NCBI GenBank assembly: GCA_020746995.1 | Contig: JAGPXD010000004.1 | Coordinates: 3,720,001-3,784,000 of the forward strand | Direction: 5' to 3' | Source of the DNA: Plectosphaerella cucumerina | Lineage: Eukaryota; Ascomycota; Sordariomycetes; Glomerellales; Plectosphaerellaceae | Length of the DNA stretch: 64,000 nt | Part shown: in pieces, positions 1 through 12,016 of the stretch | Numbering within the stretch: the first letter of the stretch is position 1 | Layout: each line of letters starts with the position of its first letter | Notes under the pieces: model-generated | Databases searched by the model: none | Seen by the model: the letters and a program-made list of their open reading frames with translations, nothing else | Told to the model about the DNA's origin: nothing | Position numbers and translations under genes: made by a program

Positions 1-3000
1 GCGCCGTGCCCGTGTCGCCGCCCATGATGGTTGATCCGCCCCAAGTGACATTGGCCACTGCGCTGGGCGCCAGGGTGCTGAGAATGGTCTCGGCCGGGCT
101 CGGCCGCTTCTTGGCCGCCGCCGCCGCCGCATGGTTCGGGGGCGACGATGGAGCAGTGCTGGCGGCAAAGGTGCGCGGGAAGTTGATGGCGAAGCTCGAC
201 GTCAGCCCCGAGTTGACCCGCGAGATAATGCGGTTGCTTGGGGACGTCGAGAGGCTCTGCGTCTGGCCCGCCTCGCCCAGGTAGTCCCTGTGGCGCGTTG
301 GTGGTGTTTCGCCGCACGAGTACGAGTTGGATCCCGGGTCGCCCGCCCACAGGATGTCGTCAGAGCACTGCGACCCCGAGTAGTGTATTGGCGTGTGAAT
401 GGTCCTCGGCGTCGTGATGGCCGAGTTACTGTGGCTCCGCCCGTTCATGGCCCACAGCGACGCATCCGTGGGGAAATATTCGAGCGAAAAGGCCGGTGCC
501 TTCATCGGCATGGGCGTCTCGGGCTGAGTCAGGTGTGACTCGGCATAGGCCACGCCGTCCGCCGTCCACGACTCCCCGAAGATGCAGGACAGCATCGCCA
601 GCATCTGTACGTCCGCCGCCCGCTCAAAGTAGTCGAACAGATCGTCGATGACACCGCGCGCCAGCGGATGGTTCCCCCACTTGACGCGGCCGCTCAAGTC
701 GCCACGGCGGCCCTCATGTTTGGAGACAGCCCGTTGGGCGACGACCAAGATGGAATGGCCCACCTGCTCCGGATCCAGGGGTTCCAGAGGAATGTCCTTG
801 CGCAACAGGAGCGCCAGGTATCGCCAGATGTTGACGAGATCGTGGTGGCCATACTTCTCCGCCACCGCCGCGTTCTGTTCGCATACGTCCGCGCCGTCGC
901 CAAAGATGGCGTACTCGCGCGCCAGCTCCTTCTTAGCCGGGAGCTTGTCGGAAATGTCGTGTAGCGAGAGCGTGTTCTTCGGCTTCCCTCCCGGCCGTCT
1001 CCTCATCGAACCGGTACCTGTGCCTGTACCGACACCGGTCCCGCCACCACTGGACCGTATCGAGCGGTTCTCGCTCCAGGTCCTTCTGAACCGCTGGCTG
1101 GGGCCGTACCATATGCTCGTGCGATGTATGGAGGTCCCCTCGGAATCATCCGAGGACGTCGAGGTGTCGGAGTCGTCCGAGTCGGAGCTGCTGGAGCTTG
1201 ACCCGTCGTCGTGACCGTCCCTGCGCGGGGCCGAGTCGTAGCCCAACTTGCCAAAACCGCCAAAGAACGGCTCCCCCTTCGGCCTCTCCTTCAGAGACTC
1301 GGCGGGAGCGAACAGTGGGGCCTTTGCCTTTTCTTCCTTGCTCGGGAAGAAACAGACGAGGCGGCCGTCGTTCGCGAAGCGCGCGCCGCACAGCCTCGGG
1401 GGCGGCGGCATATTGGGGCGATTGGCCCCGGCCAAGGTATTGTTGTCAAACTCCGTGCTGGCGGTCAGTTCTTGCGACATGGACGCCGAGCCTCCTGCGG
1501 GGATATCGACGTCGTCTTCGCTGGAGCTGTCGTCGGAAAGAACCACAATCTCGTCGTCCAAATCCTTGACGTTGCTGAAAAAGGTCGTGCTGGTCTCGAG
1601 GTCGACGTCTCCCAACAGGTAGCTAAACGCCACGTCCAGGCAATGCTTCCGACGCTCAAGGAAGCGATGGGCCAGCTGGTGGAGCTCGTGCTCGATCTTC
1701 TTATGTATTTCGTACGGCATGAAGCTCGTCTTTTCAACGAAGAACTTTGGCGCCTTGTGCTTTGGGTAATTCGTCGGTATGTCGACCTTGATCTTGACAA
1801 AGATGCTCTCCCCATCGACGCCCCACGGACCGTTCAGCGAGGCGTTGAGCGTCAGGTTGTCAATGTCAATGTGCTCCCACTTGACCTTGGGCAGCTGCGT
1901 GCTGACGCGCAGAATCTCCTCCTGGATGGAGTCGGGCTCTCCCCATTTGTCGTCTTCAGGGTAGTTCGGGCTGAATAGGTTCGGCGTCTTCTCCGCACCC
2001 TTGAGGCCGGCCGATGTTGACTTTCTCTTGGTCATGGTGATACCCTTCATCCAGCCAATATGCGCCTGGCTCCTATCCAGGCGCCGGTGCGAGCTCTTGG
2101 CCTTCATAGACGGCCCCTTCCAGGAAGCGCTGACCTTGCCATAGTAGGGCGATGAGGCCGAGCGCATGCTCATGGTCAGCGCGCTCTGCCTGTACCCGGT
2201 GCCGCCGCTGCTGGGCCGGGGGTCACTCATAGTGGCGCTCCTGCGATCCCTGTTGACGGCGTCCTCCACGGTGCGGAAGGTCTTGTAGGCGGCGCCCTTG
2301 CGCGTGAGCACCATGTTGTTGAGGGCCTTGTGCCCCTTTTTGTAGCCCACGGCCTCGAGCGTGGCAGCATCGATGCGCTGCAGGCGGAGCATGTTATCCT
2401 CGCCCCAGGACACCAGCTGGAAGTCCCGGCGATCGATGTTGTCGTCCCCGATGCCTCCTCTGGTCCTCCAGAGGAACTCCTTGGCCTTGTTGTTACCATG
2501 GCCCGTGAACGTGGCAACGGGCGGCTGACGTCCGTCTGCCGGCTTGGGCGTGTCGACACGGCGGTCGTACAGATACAGCGTGCCCGGCTCATTTTGGGGC
2601 ATTGCGAGGACACCACGGCCAAAAGGCGTGTGCCGAGCTCTCCAGACCGGGAAGTCAGTGTGGATGGTGCGCTCGGGGACATCCTCTTCGTTGCCAATGT
2701 CCCAGAACTTGATGCTCTTGTCGAGGGAGCAGGTCACGATCCCGGTTGATCGTGTCCTGTTCCAGTCCAAGCCGTAAATCTTGGATGTGTGTGCACACAC
2801 AGACTTGAGAGGGACGTAGGCCTTGCGCTCGTCCCAAATGTGCAGCCACCGGTCGTGCGACGAGGCCATGATGTGCGGATCCTGGCGATTGTACTTGACC
2901 TGCGTGGCGCCGGCAAACCAGTCACAAAAAGTCAGCACGGGCTGCCTCGGTCGGCGCAGGTCCCAGCAATGCACATAGCCATCGACGGCACACGTGGCCA

Positions 3001-3480
3001 AGAGGTCAGGGTGATGGGCGGAAAAGTTGATGTCGGTGATGGCGCGGCTATGGCCCTGCAAAGAGTGCTCAATGGCACCAGAGCTCGAGTCGTCGCGCAA
3101 GTTGAGGTTCCAAACAAGAGCACGGTGGTTGGCTGTCGACACAACCCAGTAGTCGCGGGCAGCAAAAGGTGACCACTGCACGTCGGTGACGAGCCAGGGG
3201 AGACCATGGCTGCTTAGGCGGCGAGGAGGGTTGTAAGGCGAGTCGAGGTCGATGATGGCCAGGCCGTCCGGGCTGATAAAATTAGACATTTGCCCACGAT
3301 CACAGTATTGGTAAACACTCACGATGCCAGTGCAACATCTCGTCCCGATGGTGAGATGGTGGCTGAGCCGACCAGCCCATCGACGTGGAAGCTGACATCG
3401 GCATCGAAGCTCTCGCTATCAAAGGCCGATTTTATGATCTTGCCCTTCTTGGGTGGATCAGCCTGGTCGAAGGACGGCAT
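1..3480 (-). CDS. SEA3: SEA3/WDR59-like subunit of the SEACIT (GATOR2) complex, partial
   Basis: Two exons, 3480-3323 and 3272-1, joined over a 50-nt intron. The reading frame runs off the window edge, so the C-terminus (where this family carries a zinc-ribbon/RING-type domain) is missing; about 1,143 codons are visible. The ATG at 3478-3480 follows an in-frame TGA five codons upstream. The N-terminal ~330 residues form WD40 repeats (repeated W-D ends such as CWDLRRP, IWDER and KFWDIG). An RWD domain follows (IDIDNLTLNASLNGPWG; YPKHKAPKFF). Then come an acidic Ser/Asp-rich linker and a helical block (ADVCEQNAAVAEKYG) that is typical of WDR59/Mtc5. In yeast and animals this protein acts at the vacuole or lysosome in the complex that relieves GATOR1/SEACIT inhibition of TORC1. 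The order WD40-RWD-helical block makes the family assignment strong; the role is by homology. It is divergently arranged with ubc13. Confidence 0.88.
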
Positions 3481-4341
3481 GATGATGGCAGCTCAGGAAG
3501 ACACGCCAGCATCATGACACTAGCCTCGGCTCTATCGAGCGCCGCGGCGGCGGCAGCATCCAGGTCAAGGTGCCCTCGGTGCGATTTTCGTGGTATATCG
3601 AGCGTTCCTTTGTATTCGTCATGAGATGGGACCCTCCGCGACGAGACTTCCGGGGCGTCTGCGGCGATGCTTTCGTCGCGGGTGTAGAAATGGTGATGCG
3701 TGTCGTTGAGTTGAGCTGCTCTCATCTCGCGCCAGCCTTGATTGACCCTGGCCCGCATTTTACCTGCATCAGGTACCGCTCAAGTATCTCTCCAGCCAAT
3801 TTAGCTATGACGATACTTCGTTTCCCGCCTCGGGATCCACCATCTGCCGCTATCGAATCACAACGTCTACATCGCGTCGGGTGCTCCGCTTCTGCTGCGA
3901 CCAGAAACGGCCGGTGCGTTTTTGCATGGTGACTTAATCAGGCGGCGATTGCTTCGTTTGCCTGAGCGCGGGGCTGCATCGGTGCCAAGTTGACTCCATT
4001 CCCATCCAACCCCTCCAGACCGCCGCCGAATACCCGCGACACCGCCTACCGCGCGACTTCCATTCAGAGCTTCTATTCGAGTACGCAACCAGTTTCAAAG
4101 CTCTTTCCAACATTTTCTCGACTCTACCGCTGTTTGAACGTGCATAAACCATTCGGGTTACCCCTCCATCGCCAAAGACTCAGCCCCTCGGCAACGTGTC
4201 GCGACGACCACGCTCGCCAGACAGCAGCCGCACCGCCTTCCTACGTATGCAGAATATCCAAAAACCCTCCCGTGCCTTCTGAAAGACATTTCTGACGTTT
4301 CTCGCCGTCGCCAGTTACACCGCATATCCCCCTTCTTCATC
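3481..4341. other. Divergent intergenic region between SEA3 (-) and ubc13 (+)
   Basis: 861 bp holding both 5' regions. The part next to ubc13 (about 4010-4341) is pyrimidine-rich, as expected of a fungal promoter and leader. Short open frames on both strands have no protein-like composition. I see no separate gene. Confidence 0.6.
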
Positions 4342-4976
4342 ATGGCGTTGCCCAAGCGTATCGTCAAGGAGACCGAACGTCTCATGGCCGAGCCGTACGA
4401 ACAACCACACCCTCGTCGCCGCGTTTCATTACTAATACGGCTCCTGCAGCGTTCCGGGTATCAGCGCCGTTCCCCACGAGGACAACCTCCGCTACTTCGA
4501 TGTCGAGATCCACGGTCCCTCGCAATCACCGTATGAAGGTGCGTCTGCTCTTGCTCGGCCGTCGCACAAGATATGGCCCGACTGACTGGTTCCCCTACAG
4601 GCGGCGTCTTCAAGCTGGAGCTCTTCCTGCCCGACGACTACCCCATGACCCCTCCCAAGATCCGCTTCCTGACCAAGATCTTCCACCCCAACGTCGACAA
4701 GCTCGGCCGCATCTGCCTCGACGTCCTCAAGAGTAAGCTCCACGAGTGTCTACCATCCTAGGTTCCTCAACACGCGCTGACTGCCACATCACAGACAACT
4801 GGTCCCCCGCCCTCCAGATCCGCACCATCCTCCTCTCCATTCAGGCCCTGCTCGGCGCCCCCAACCCCGACGACCCCCTCGCCGCTGACGTGGCCAAGAG
4901 CTGGAAGGAGGACGAGCAGGCAGCTATTGCCACGGCCAAGGAGTGGACCGTCAAGTATGCCAGCCCTTCCAAATAG
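4342..4976 (+). CDS. UBC13: Ubiquitin-conjugating enzyme E2, UBC13 type
   Basis: Four exons: 4342-4394, 4450-4538, 4601-4732 and 4795-4976, giving 151 aa, the normal length for Ubc13. All three introns are GT-AG; the first contains a CTAAT branch-type site. The protein shows the UBC fold with the HPN motif (residues 76-78) and the active-site cysteine Cys86 in GRICLDVLK. The N-terminus MALPKRIVKETERLM and the C-terminal part DDPLAADVAKSW are characteristic of Ubc13 rather than other E2s. Ubc13 pairs with the E2 variant Mms2 to build K63-linked ubiquitin chains, for example on PCNA in error-free DNA damage tolerance. The partner is not in this window. The exon 3/4 junction gives Lys-Asn-Asn-Trp, which I recall from other fungal Ubc13 proteins. 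Confidence 0.96.
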
Positions 4977-7642
4977 GCAAGAAAGGGCTGTATGTAAGGG
5001 CGGGACGGCTGGCGGCGTCCTGGGAATGAGGCGGTGGATAGGACTGCACGACATTTCGGAGCTGCGTTTCTTGCATTTTGGCGCACCGGGAGCCACAGAC
5101 AAGCAGATGGGGCCCGTCCGGTCGGAACGAAAGGACCGCGAGACGGGCATCACACACATGATGCGGTGAGAGGAACCTGGTAGCCAGGCCATGACGAGGT
5201 ATCACGACCAATACACACATATTTCCCACACAGGGGGCTGGGCCGAGACTTCGATACACGAAGCCACGTCGTTGGCTGAGGCTTGAGGCGGTCGCAGGTG
5301 CATGCATGTTCGGGAATTAGCTGGGTTGATTTTAAGATGACGGACGGCCTGCCGATGCTCACGCGTGTGTCGGCCAGTGTGCGACGAGTCTGGGACAGCA
5401 TAGAGACATGCTCGGTGTGACGCCGGCGAGGGAGCTATGTCGCGGCTTCAAGCTGGTGTTTGATAAGCCGAGCCCACACGGGAGCGGTACCAGCTGATAG
5501 CAGCACGCTGCGCCCAATCTAGGGGAAGACAGAAAGGGTGGTAATCTTCCAGAAGCCCCCCTTCCAGCGACATGCGCGGTCCTGCAGGTTCACGTGGCCC
5601 TCCAATGACGAGCAAGGACCTAGCGCAGGTTCGCGGCACCGGCGATTGCGCGCATCGAAATCTCACTGCTCTGCTGCAGCGGCAGTGCGGTCGTTCAGAA
5701 GAAGCCGGCTTGTTGTCCCCGTTTTTATTTTTTGCATTTGCCCCGCGGGCAGCTTCCCACGTTCAGTGCTTGAGTGTCGTCAGGTCGCTTGACAGGCGTC
5801 AGGCGGCGGCTTGGGCGGGATGCCGCGGGATGGATGGCGCCCCGAGCTCGGCACGCCTTGCTTTTTCGTCCCGGACAGCCACTGAGGACGTTGTATCTCT
5901 CCTGTGCTCCGAGGGTCCGGCGGCGCATGACTCGAAGGTGCGTCCTCAGCAATCCATTGCTCAGCACCGCGTCGCCAGGCGATGCCTGCCCGACGGCACG
6001 GTCGGCTCTGATAGCAGGGTGCTCGTTCCTCTAGGGAAGGCTTCGGGGGATTCGTCTGAATAGGGGTAGGTGTTCGCTTGCGCACCCATCGCATCGTGGG
6101 ATGGCCAGGGATCAAGGGCCGAGAGGGCGTGGTGAAGAACGTGGGCCGGGGCTTACCCGGTATGGTTATCGGTCCACCCAGGACCTTATCTTCTACACTA
6201 GCAGAGCATTGGACTTTTGCAATCCACATCTGGATGCCACCAGGACGGGAAGGGACTGGAGGACGGAAGGAACCACGGTGCCGACGACGCCTTTTCCGCC
6301 TCTCGGTCCCACTGTCCATAACAGGAAAGGCCCCGGTACGCACCGCGGGCTCTGGGGCAAAGTCCCCTGAACATGGGATCGCTGCCCAAGAGGGACCTCC
6401 TTCGGGAGCCCACGCAAAGTCCTCCCCCAGCCACCATCCCCAGAAAGAGCAGGTGAGGGTGAACCCAGGAAGGGAAGGGACGAGACAGCTCAAAAACTTG
6501 AAGAAGCCATTGACGGCAACTCTGGCTAGAATGCTCGCTGGCGTCGTCGAAGCTTCCGGGAAGACACCCTCCTCAACAAGATGACGTTCTCCTCGTGACC
6601 CAATTGCAAATGATTGACCTCCGTCGCGACCTTGGTTGTCGATCATGTCCTCCTAGCTTCTCCCTCCCATCTCGACCGTGACCCGTCTTCGGACGCGACC
6701 CCGACAAAGACACACACGCTTCTCCCGTCCTAGCCTCGCTCGCTCCAGCTCCAGCAGAAGAGCAAGGACCACCCCTAAAACGTTCCCCATCTCATCCCTC
6801 CTCACACCCCCCGAGCTCTGCCGCCGTCGCAAATCCCAGGAGAGTCCGGCCCATTTGACGCCAACGGCCTGCTGTGCTTCCCTTCGCTCCCCTCTCCGGT
6901 TGCGACGCTCCTCCTCCGCCAGTCCACCATTCCTCCGAAAGGGAACTTCTGAAAGCACCCCGTTCGTTCTCGACGAGCAAACGAAAAAGAAAAACGACGA
7001 CAAGACCGCTCCCGGTCCACCACTCTCCACTGTTCACTCGCTCGACGACTTGGATCGATCCCCCCGGCCACATCCCCCCTGCTCGACTGCGTGTTTACGC
7101 CACCCTCGACCCTTGGCCTTCATCCACCCCCCGGACGCAACGGCCGACTACCAAGCCACGCAGAAATTCGGTCCCAATTTCGCTCGGACTCTCCCTTTCC
7201 CTGCCTGCCAGCCAGACAGACAGACGGACCAGACGGTCTGACATTCGAAACGAAACACCCGCATCTCTCACCCGCCGTCAGACACCCACCCTTCCATCCC
7301 GTTTCCATCTCCGGAATCCCGTCAGGCAAAACCTACCACTCGGGTCGATCGTCCATCCGGTCCTCTACCTCTCGACGACTACCACCACTCCGCCATCAGT
7401 CGACGAACGCGGACACACCCGCGCCGAGCACGCAAGCTTTCCCGCCTCCCTCGCGCCTACGCTCAGACGTCGCCTCGGACACGCCACCGCGCTCTTACCC
7501 AACCCTCCGTCCGTCGAACCAAGCGTCACTGTCCGCGCGTGCGAGAGCTTTCCCTCTCGGGCAAAACCTCACTCCCCGCCGCGTGTCGACCCAAACCCAT
7601 TACGTCGTCATCCGCATCCCGCACAGCCAACCCAGCACCAAC
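4977..7642. other. Intergenic region; no convincing gene, CT-rich leader at the right end
   Basis: 2.7 kb. From about 6660 to 7640 the plus strand is strongly pyrimidine-rich and lacks in-frame stops from 7091 onward. This fits a long promoter and 5' leader for the gene starting at 7643. The left part (4977-6600) carries the ubc13 3' end and GC-rich sequence with long open frames on both strands (for example 6646-5780 on the minus strand) that lack protein-like features. Confidence 0.5.
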
Positions 7643-8311
7643 ATGTCCGCCACTACGAGCACCTCGGGCGCGAAGCGTTTCGAGCTCCCCGCGTTGAACT
7701 TCAACTTCTCCTCGCTGACAGAGGGCACGAATATCCCGGCGCCCCCCGACAGCCCCGTGGAGAAGGCGCCCACGCCGCCCAAGACACCCGTCGCCACCGA
7801 CAAGAAGGTCGCCGCTGCCTCCAACGGCTCGCCCGCGCCCATCAACCCCCATGCCGGTACGAAAAGACCAGCCGATGACACACCCCTCTCCCCGGCGTCC
7901 TCCAGCAAGGCGGGGAGCATCCGCCGGCTCTTCAGCCGCAATTTACTGAACAATGCCTACGCAGAGGGGGAAACACAATCCAACGGCAACGGCGCCGCGC
8001 CCAGCATCAGGCCCATGAGCCGCAGCAACGGCAGCATCCTCGACGAGAAGAAGTCCAGGCGGGGAAGCGGCTTCTTCCGCAGGTTCACGGGTGGCCACAA
8101 TGCCAGCAGCAACAACAATACCAGCGTCAACGGCAGCCAGAGGGTCGCTCCCACCAACCTGTATCAGAACTCCAACGGTAGCGCGAGCAGACCCGAGGTC
8201 GTCCGCGGCCCCCCGCCGCCCATGATCCCCGAGCTCAGCGCCCTCGAGTCAAAGGTGGACGTCCACGACGGCGGCAGCCTCGGCTCCGACCTGTTCAAGA
8301 ATATCAAATAA
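7643..8311 (+). CDS. Low-complexity conserved-looking protein of unknown function
   Basis: Single exon, 222 aa. I chose the ATG at 7643 because it has a good fungal context (caccaacATGtcc) and because the sequence changes there from CT-rich leader to protein-like coding. The frame is open upstream to 7091, so a longer N-terminus cannot be excluded. The protein is rich in Ser, Asn, Pro and basic residues and looks largely disordered. Two basic blocks stand out, SIRRLFSRNLL and SRRGSGFFRRF, both shaped like kinase sites or nuclear/membrane-binding patches. A compact C-terminal tail follows (PPPPMIPELSALESKVDV, ending SDLFKNIK) that looks conserved. I do not recognise a named domain. Function unknown. 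Confidence 0.7.
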   Translation: MSATTSTSGAKRFELPALNFNFSSLTEGTNIPAPPDSPVEKAPTPPKTPVATDKKVAAASNGSPAPINPHAGTKRPADDTPLSPASSSKAGSIRRLFSRNLLNNAYAEGETQSNGNGAAPSIRPMSRSNGSILDEKKSRRGSGFFRRFTGGHNASSNNNTSVNGSQRVAPTNLYQNSNGSASRPEVVRGPPPPMIPELSALESKVDVHDGGSLGSDLFKNIK

Positions 8312-10033
8312 GAAGTGACCCGCCTCGCCCCTCGGTCACTCGGACGACATCCGCTAGCCTCGGGCAGGGCCTAGGCATCACATCGCAGCTGCCATCCGAA
8401 CCACCCTTCTTTCCATCTACACGCGTAGACGAGCGAACGACCGAATCCGACCGGACGTCACGTCCACGAACTTCTTCTCAACTCCATCCGAAAAACACAC
8501 ACACAACCACGCACGCACGTACGCACGCAACATACCCCGTTGAGTCGGGGCCAGGGGAAGGGAGAGGAAAAGGGCGCACGCAGCGGGCGTGGCCGCGGTG
8601 TGCAGACGCGAGCAGCAGCAGCATCTGGGGTTGCACGGCAGAGTGGAGGAGACACAAGATACCCAGCTCGTTCCGGGCTCATTCTGACATACGACCATGT
8701 TTTTTTTTTTATCTTTCTTACCTTCTATTTCCTGACTTTTTGGTCTTCTTTTCCCGCCCATCTTGTTTCATCTACATTTTGTGCATCTCTCCTACTACCC
8801 CCCGTCCAATGGCTTTCTCACGATTAGTTTCCTTCCTGTTTGTTCACGGAAAGACGGAAACCCCCTCGCTGCATCTATTTTCGCGCCGCGTCGAGGGCAG
8901 ATGCCCCCTGGACGCGTTCACCTGCTGTAAGGAAAGGGGGAGCAGGCTCGGCCGCTCCCGACGAACCGGTTTAATGGCGGAGCAGCCCGAGGAGACCGGG
9001 TTTGGTTGCGATCCTCCCGGGACTCTCTCGAGCAATACAAAAAGTGTCCCCTGACTGCCTGGTTTTGGATGATGCAAGTGCCGGTTGCGGCGGCGACGTG
9101 TCATGGTGTGTGTCCGGGTGCGTACGAAGGCAATCGTCCCGGCAACTCGACCCATTCCCCCGGTTTCAAGCGGGGGTTGGGGGATCGGGAGTCGCGTGGC
9201 AACATGCCAGCAGAGGCACGTCTTGGTGTCTCACGAGCTGCACGTCCTGGGGCTGGTGCTCTGGGTTTTTGCCAGGCAAGCCAGGTCCCATTTGCGGGGG
9301 AGTGTGACCCCTGCTCAGGGGATTTCAGGGGTTCAACCAGAGATGATGACCGGGTTGCTTACTAATCGGTCGATATTTCTGGTTGCAAATAACCTCAGCC
9401 CGCCTGACGTTCAACCCGTTCAATTCTCCCCCAGACTTGCAGGTACGACCGATCCTTCTTCGGATTCTCCACGATATTCATCAACTCCCATCCCATGACT
9501 ATGAATGAAGCGAGGGTGAATTGAGGCGCCTCGCAAAAATCGACCTGCAGCACCTCTCTCTGGCTCCGAGTCGGCCGGGCTTGAGGTTTATCGAGTGGGC
9601 TCAGGCATATGGCTTCGTCCGACCTTGCGCAGCAGAGATGATTGCGCCAAGTGGGAGAGAATTTGAGGCCCAGGTGAGGCCGGGTTGAGAGAACTTGGTC
9701 AGAGCCAGCCTGAGGCGCGCACAGGCTGCTAGTGGCGTATGCGTGGGAGGCCACCTTGAGATGGTTGGTTGCAATCGCACGATGACCAGAAGCCTGCCCC
9801 GTCGCCAGAGCAAGCCATGGAGTTCCATCACATATATCTCAAGAGCGCCACGATCACATCTTTTGGCCACCAAGGAAGATGTCGAAGACTGGTGGCTGCC
9901 CAAGGATGCCTGGGACCAGTACCCTATCAAAGGTCTTGCAATAACACCTCAACCAAAACCGACTCTGCCTGCATCCCAAAGATCATCATTCGCATCTCTC
10001 GCTCATAAAATCAAACAACCCCCTTCTCTCAAC
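8312..10033. other. Intergenic region; UTRs and promoter, no gene seen
   Basis: 1.7 kb. It begins with the 3' end of the preceding gene, including a CA/CG-rich tract near 8490-8530 and a run of ten or more T near 8700, and ends with the promoter of the F-box gene. A candidate AT-rich element (CATAAAATCAAAC) lies near 10006, just upstream of that gene's ATG. Confidence 0.45.
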
Positions 10034-11524
10034 ATGGCTACCGGCTGGTCTAAACTCCCTCTTGAGCTTCGCTGGATGATCTTGGGTCATGTTCGCGAGT
10101 CCGAGTCCTCCCTACCATTGCAATTGAAAAGCCCTCAGCTACCCCTCGTGTGTCGTGAGTGGCACAACTTTTTCCCCCACGACAACTTCCGCCTCCTCGT
10201 CCTCGACCAGGACCGCCTCGACGACTTTGACAGGTTCGTCCACCGCAACATACCACGCCGAGCGCATGTCGAGTACATCATACTTCGTGTTAGGCTGCCC
10301 GAGTACGATTGTACAGTTTGCGAGCAGCGCGAGGACGACGAAACAGCCCTGAAGAACGATATCATCTTCGTCGAGACCTTGCAAAGATTCTTCGCTCTCC
10401 TGTCGACCTGGAAGGCACCGGCAAATCGCCACGGAGTTCATCTGGACATCGGCGCCTTCTCTCCTAGTGACGGACAGCATGGGTTTCGTGATGCCCGGTT
10501 CTCCCGAGAATACACCCACGGAGCGGGTCAGGAGGTATACGATCGTCATCATATGGCGAAAGCCATTCCAGATGACTCCGACACTTGTCCTGCCTGGCAG
10601 CGAGCCCGTGAAAGAAAGCAGCCTCGGATGGGCGCCAAACGGAGGCTCCTCGCCACGCTGGGAGACCACACAGCCCACCGCTACAACAACAACCGAATTC
10701 TGTTCGCCGCCGCTCCAATCGTCAGGACGCTGGATATCCGGCGTCATTACTACCGCCATATCTCGGAGAATTTTCTCAGTCAAATATTGCGTCAGGCCCT
10801 GCCAAATCTCGTCAGCTTCCGCAGCGAGACATGGGTGCATCCAGAAGACCACACCCAGGGCCAGTTTCGTTTCGAACACTTCGCGATGCTCGCCGCCCTC
10901 CCGGATAAAGTCAAGCAAGTCAGTCTCTACTACCAGTCCAGTCCGAACCTTCGACCCAGCCATTACAACGATAGGCGGTTCCGCGGTTGGATGGCAGAGC
11001 TTTCCCGCGAGACCGCCATTGCCGCCACCGGGCTTCGAGTCTTAACCACATGCTTCCTCATCGATGCCTCCGACTTTATCAATTACAGCATGGCCCTCGA
11101 CTTGCACTTCCCCGACCTCGAGGTCTTGGTCATGACATCACAGAAACTGCAGAAAAGCCAGGACCCGGCATGGTTCATCGCACAGCTCGCCACGGCAGGT
11201 AACCTCATATATGAGTGCATGCCGAAACTAGTCATGATGGAGATTGTCAGCCGCCATAAGAACGATATCTTTTTTATACGCTTCTGTTGCACCCCTGACC
11301 GGACGTACATGGTCCAGTGGATGAGCAGCTGGCACACCGAAGGAGATCTCGATCCTCTGTTCAACGAGCTGCGCCGACAACTCAATTTTTTCCATCCGGG
11401 CAAGTGGCTGGAGGTGTACAGGCTTGAGGATGAATACGAGATCCGGAAGATGGAACACTGGCACCCACGGGGTCTGCTCCCTGAATCAAGGAGACAGTTG
11501 ATGTATGATAGTCCTAAACCGTAA
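10034..11524 (+). CDS. F-box protein of an expanded fungal family
   Basis: Single exon, 496 aa. The ATG at 10034 places an F-box at the very N-terminus (LPLELRWMILGHV, residues 7-19, then PLVCREWHNFF), as is usual. The upstream in-frame extension to 9695 is not protein-like. The rest is a long region with patches such as RTLDIRRHYYRHIS and LPNLVSFRSETW that resemble the C-terminal domain found in many Sordariomycete F-box proteins (I believe catalogued as DUF6546, from memory). F-box proteins bind Skp1 and act as substrate receptors of SCF ubiquitin ligases; the target here is unknown. No intron and no operon-like neighbour. Confidence 0.8.
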   Translation: MATGWSKLPLELRWMILGHVRESESSLPLQLKSPQLPLVCREWHNFFPHDNFRLLVLDQDRLDDFDRFVHRNIPRRAHVEYIILRVRLPEYDCTVCEQREDDETALKNDIIFVETLQRFFALLSTWKAPANRHGVHLDIGAFSPSDGQHGFRDARFSREYTHGAGQEVYDRHHMAKAIPDDSDTCPAWQRARERKQPRMGAKRRLLATLGDHTAHRYNNNRILFAAAPIVRTLDIRRHYYRHISENFLSQILRQALPNLVSFRSETWVHPEDHTQGQFRFEHFAMLAALPDKVKQVSLYYQSSPNLRPSHYNDRRFRGWMAELSRETAIAATGLRVLTTCFLIDASDFINYSMALDLHFPDLEVLVMTSQKLQKSQDPAWFIAQLATAGNLIYECMPKLVMMEIVSRHKNDIFFIRFCCTPDRTYMVQWMSSWHTEGDLDPLFNELRRQLNFFHPGKWLEVYRLEDEYEIRKMEHWHPRGLLPESRRQLMYDSPKP

Positions 11525-12016
11525 TTTAATTGACTCAGGCGTCCTTCGTCCGCCTTCGGGTCTTTACCTGCCTGCACGTTTCGACGCCTTGGACAATGGA
11601 AGTGAGGGGACTTGCTCGACGCCGTTTACTTGAGCCATTGGGATGGAACTCGAAGCGAGACAGTTTGTATCGTAAGACTTGCTGCGATGATTGGCCTGCT
11701 TCTTTGATTGATCTACTGTGTCGCGGGCGTTTGCAAGCTCAGGAAGGAAATTCGTCAACATCATCGTTAACATGTCCGCCTGGGGGAACAGGAAACTCCA
11801 CATAGATTGAAAAGAGGCCCAGTCTCGTATTGTAAAACTAGGTGACAAATAGGAATGCAAGAAACATGCTTCGTATATCTTGGATAGGTACGTTCAAGTA
11901 CACGCTTGCTTTTGGGGGGGTATTAAGTTCTTGCGTTCTCGCACCAAGGAAACCAAAACGCCAACGCCGTCATGACCAGAAGCCTTTGCTTCATGTGGGG
12001 TTGCTTTCATAGCAAA
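11525..12016. other. Convergent 3' region between the F-box and DUF2235 genes
   Basis: About 490 bp between two convergent stop codons. It should hold both 3' UTRs. No further gene seen. Confidence 0.5.

Noticed and set aside
5780..6646. 288-codon minus-strand open frame
   Set aside because: Composition is Pro/Arg/Ser-rich without core segments or domain, and other frames here are also open.
7091..7642. N-terminal extension of the 222-aa protein
   Set aside because: The region is CT-rich leader giving a Ser/Pro/Arg-rich translation; the ATG at 7643 has the better context.
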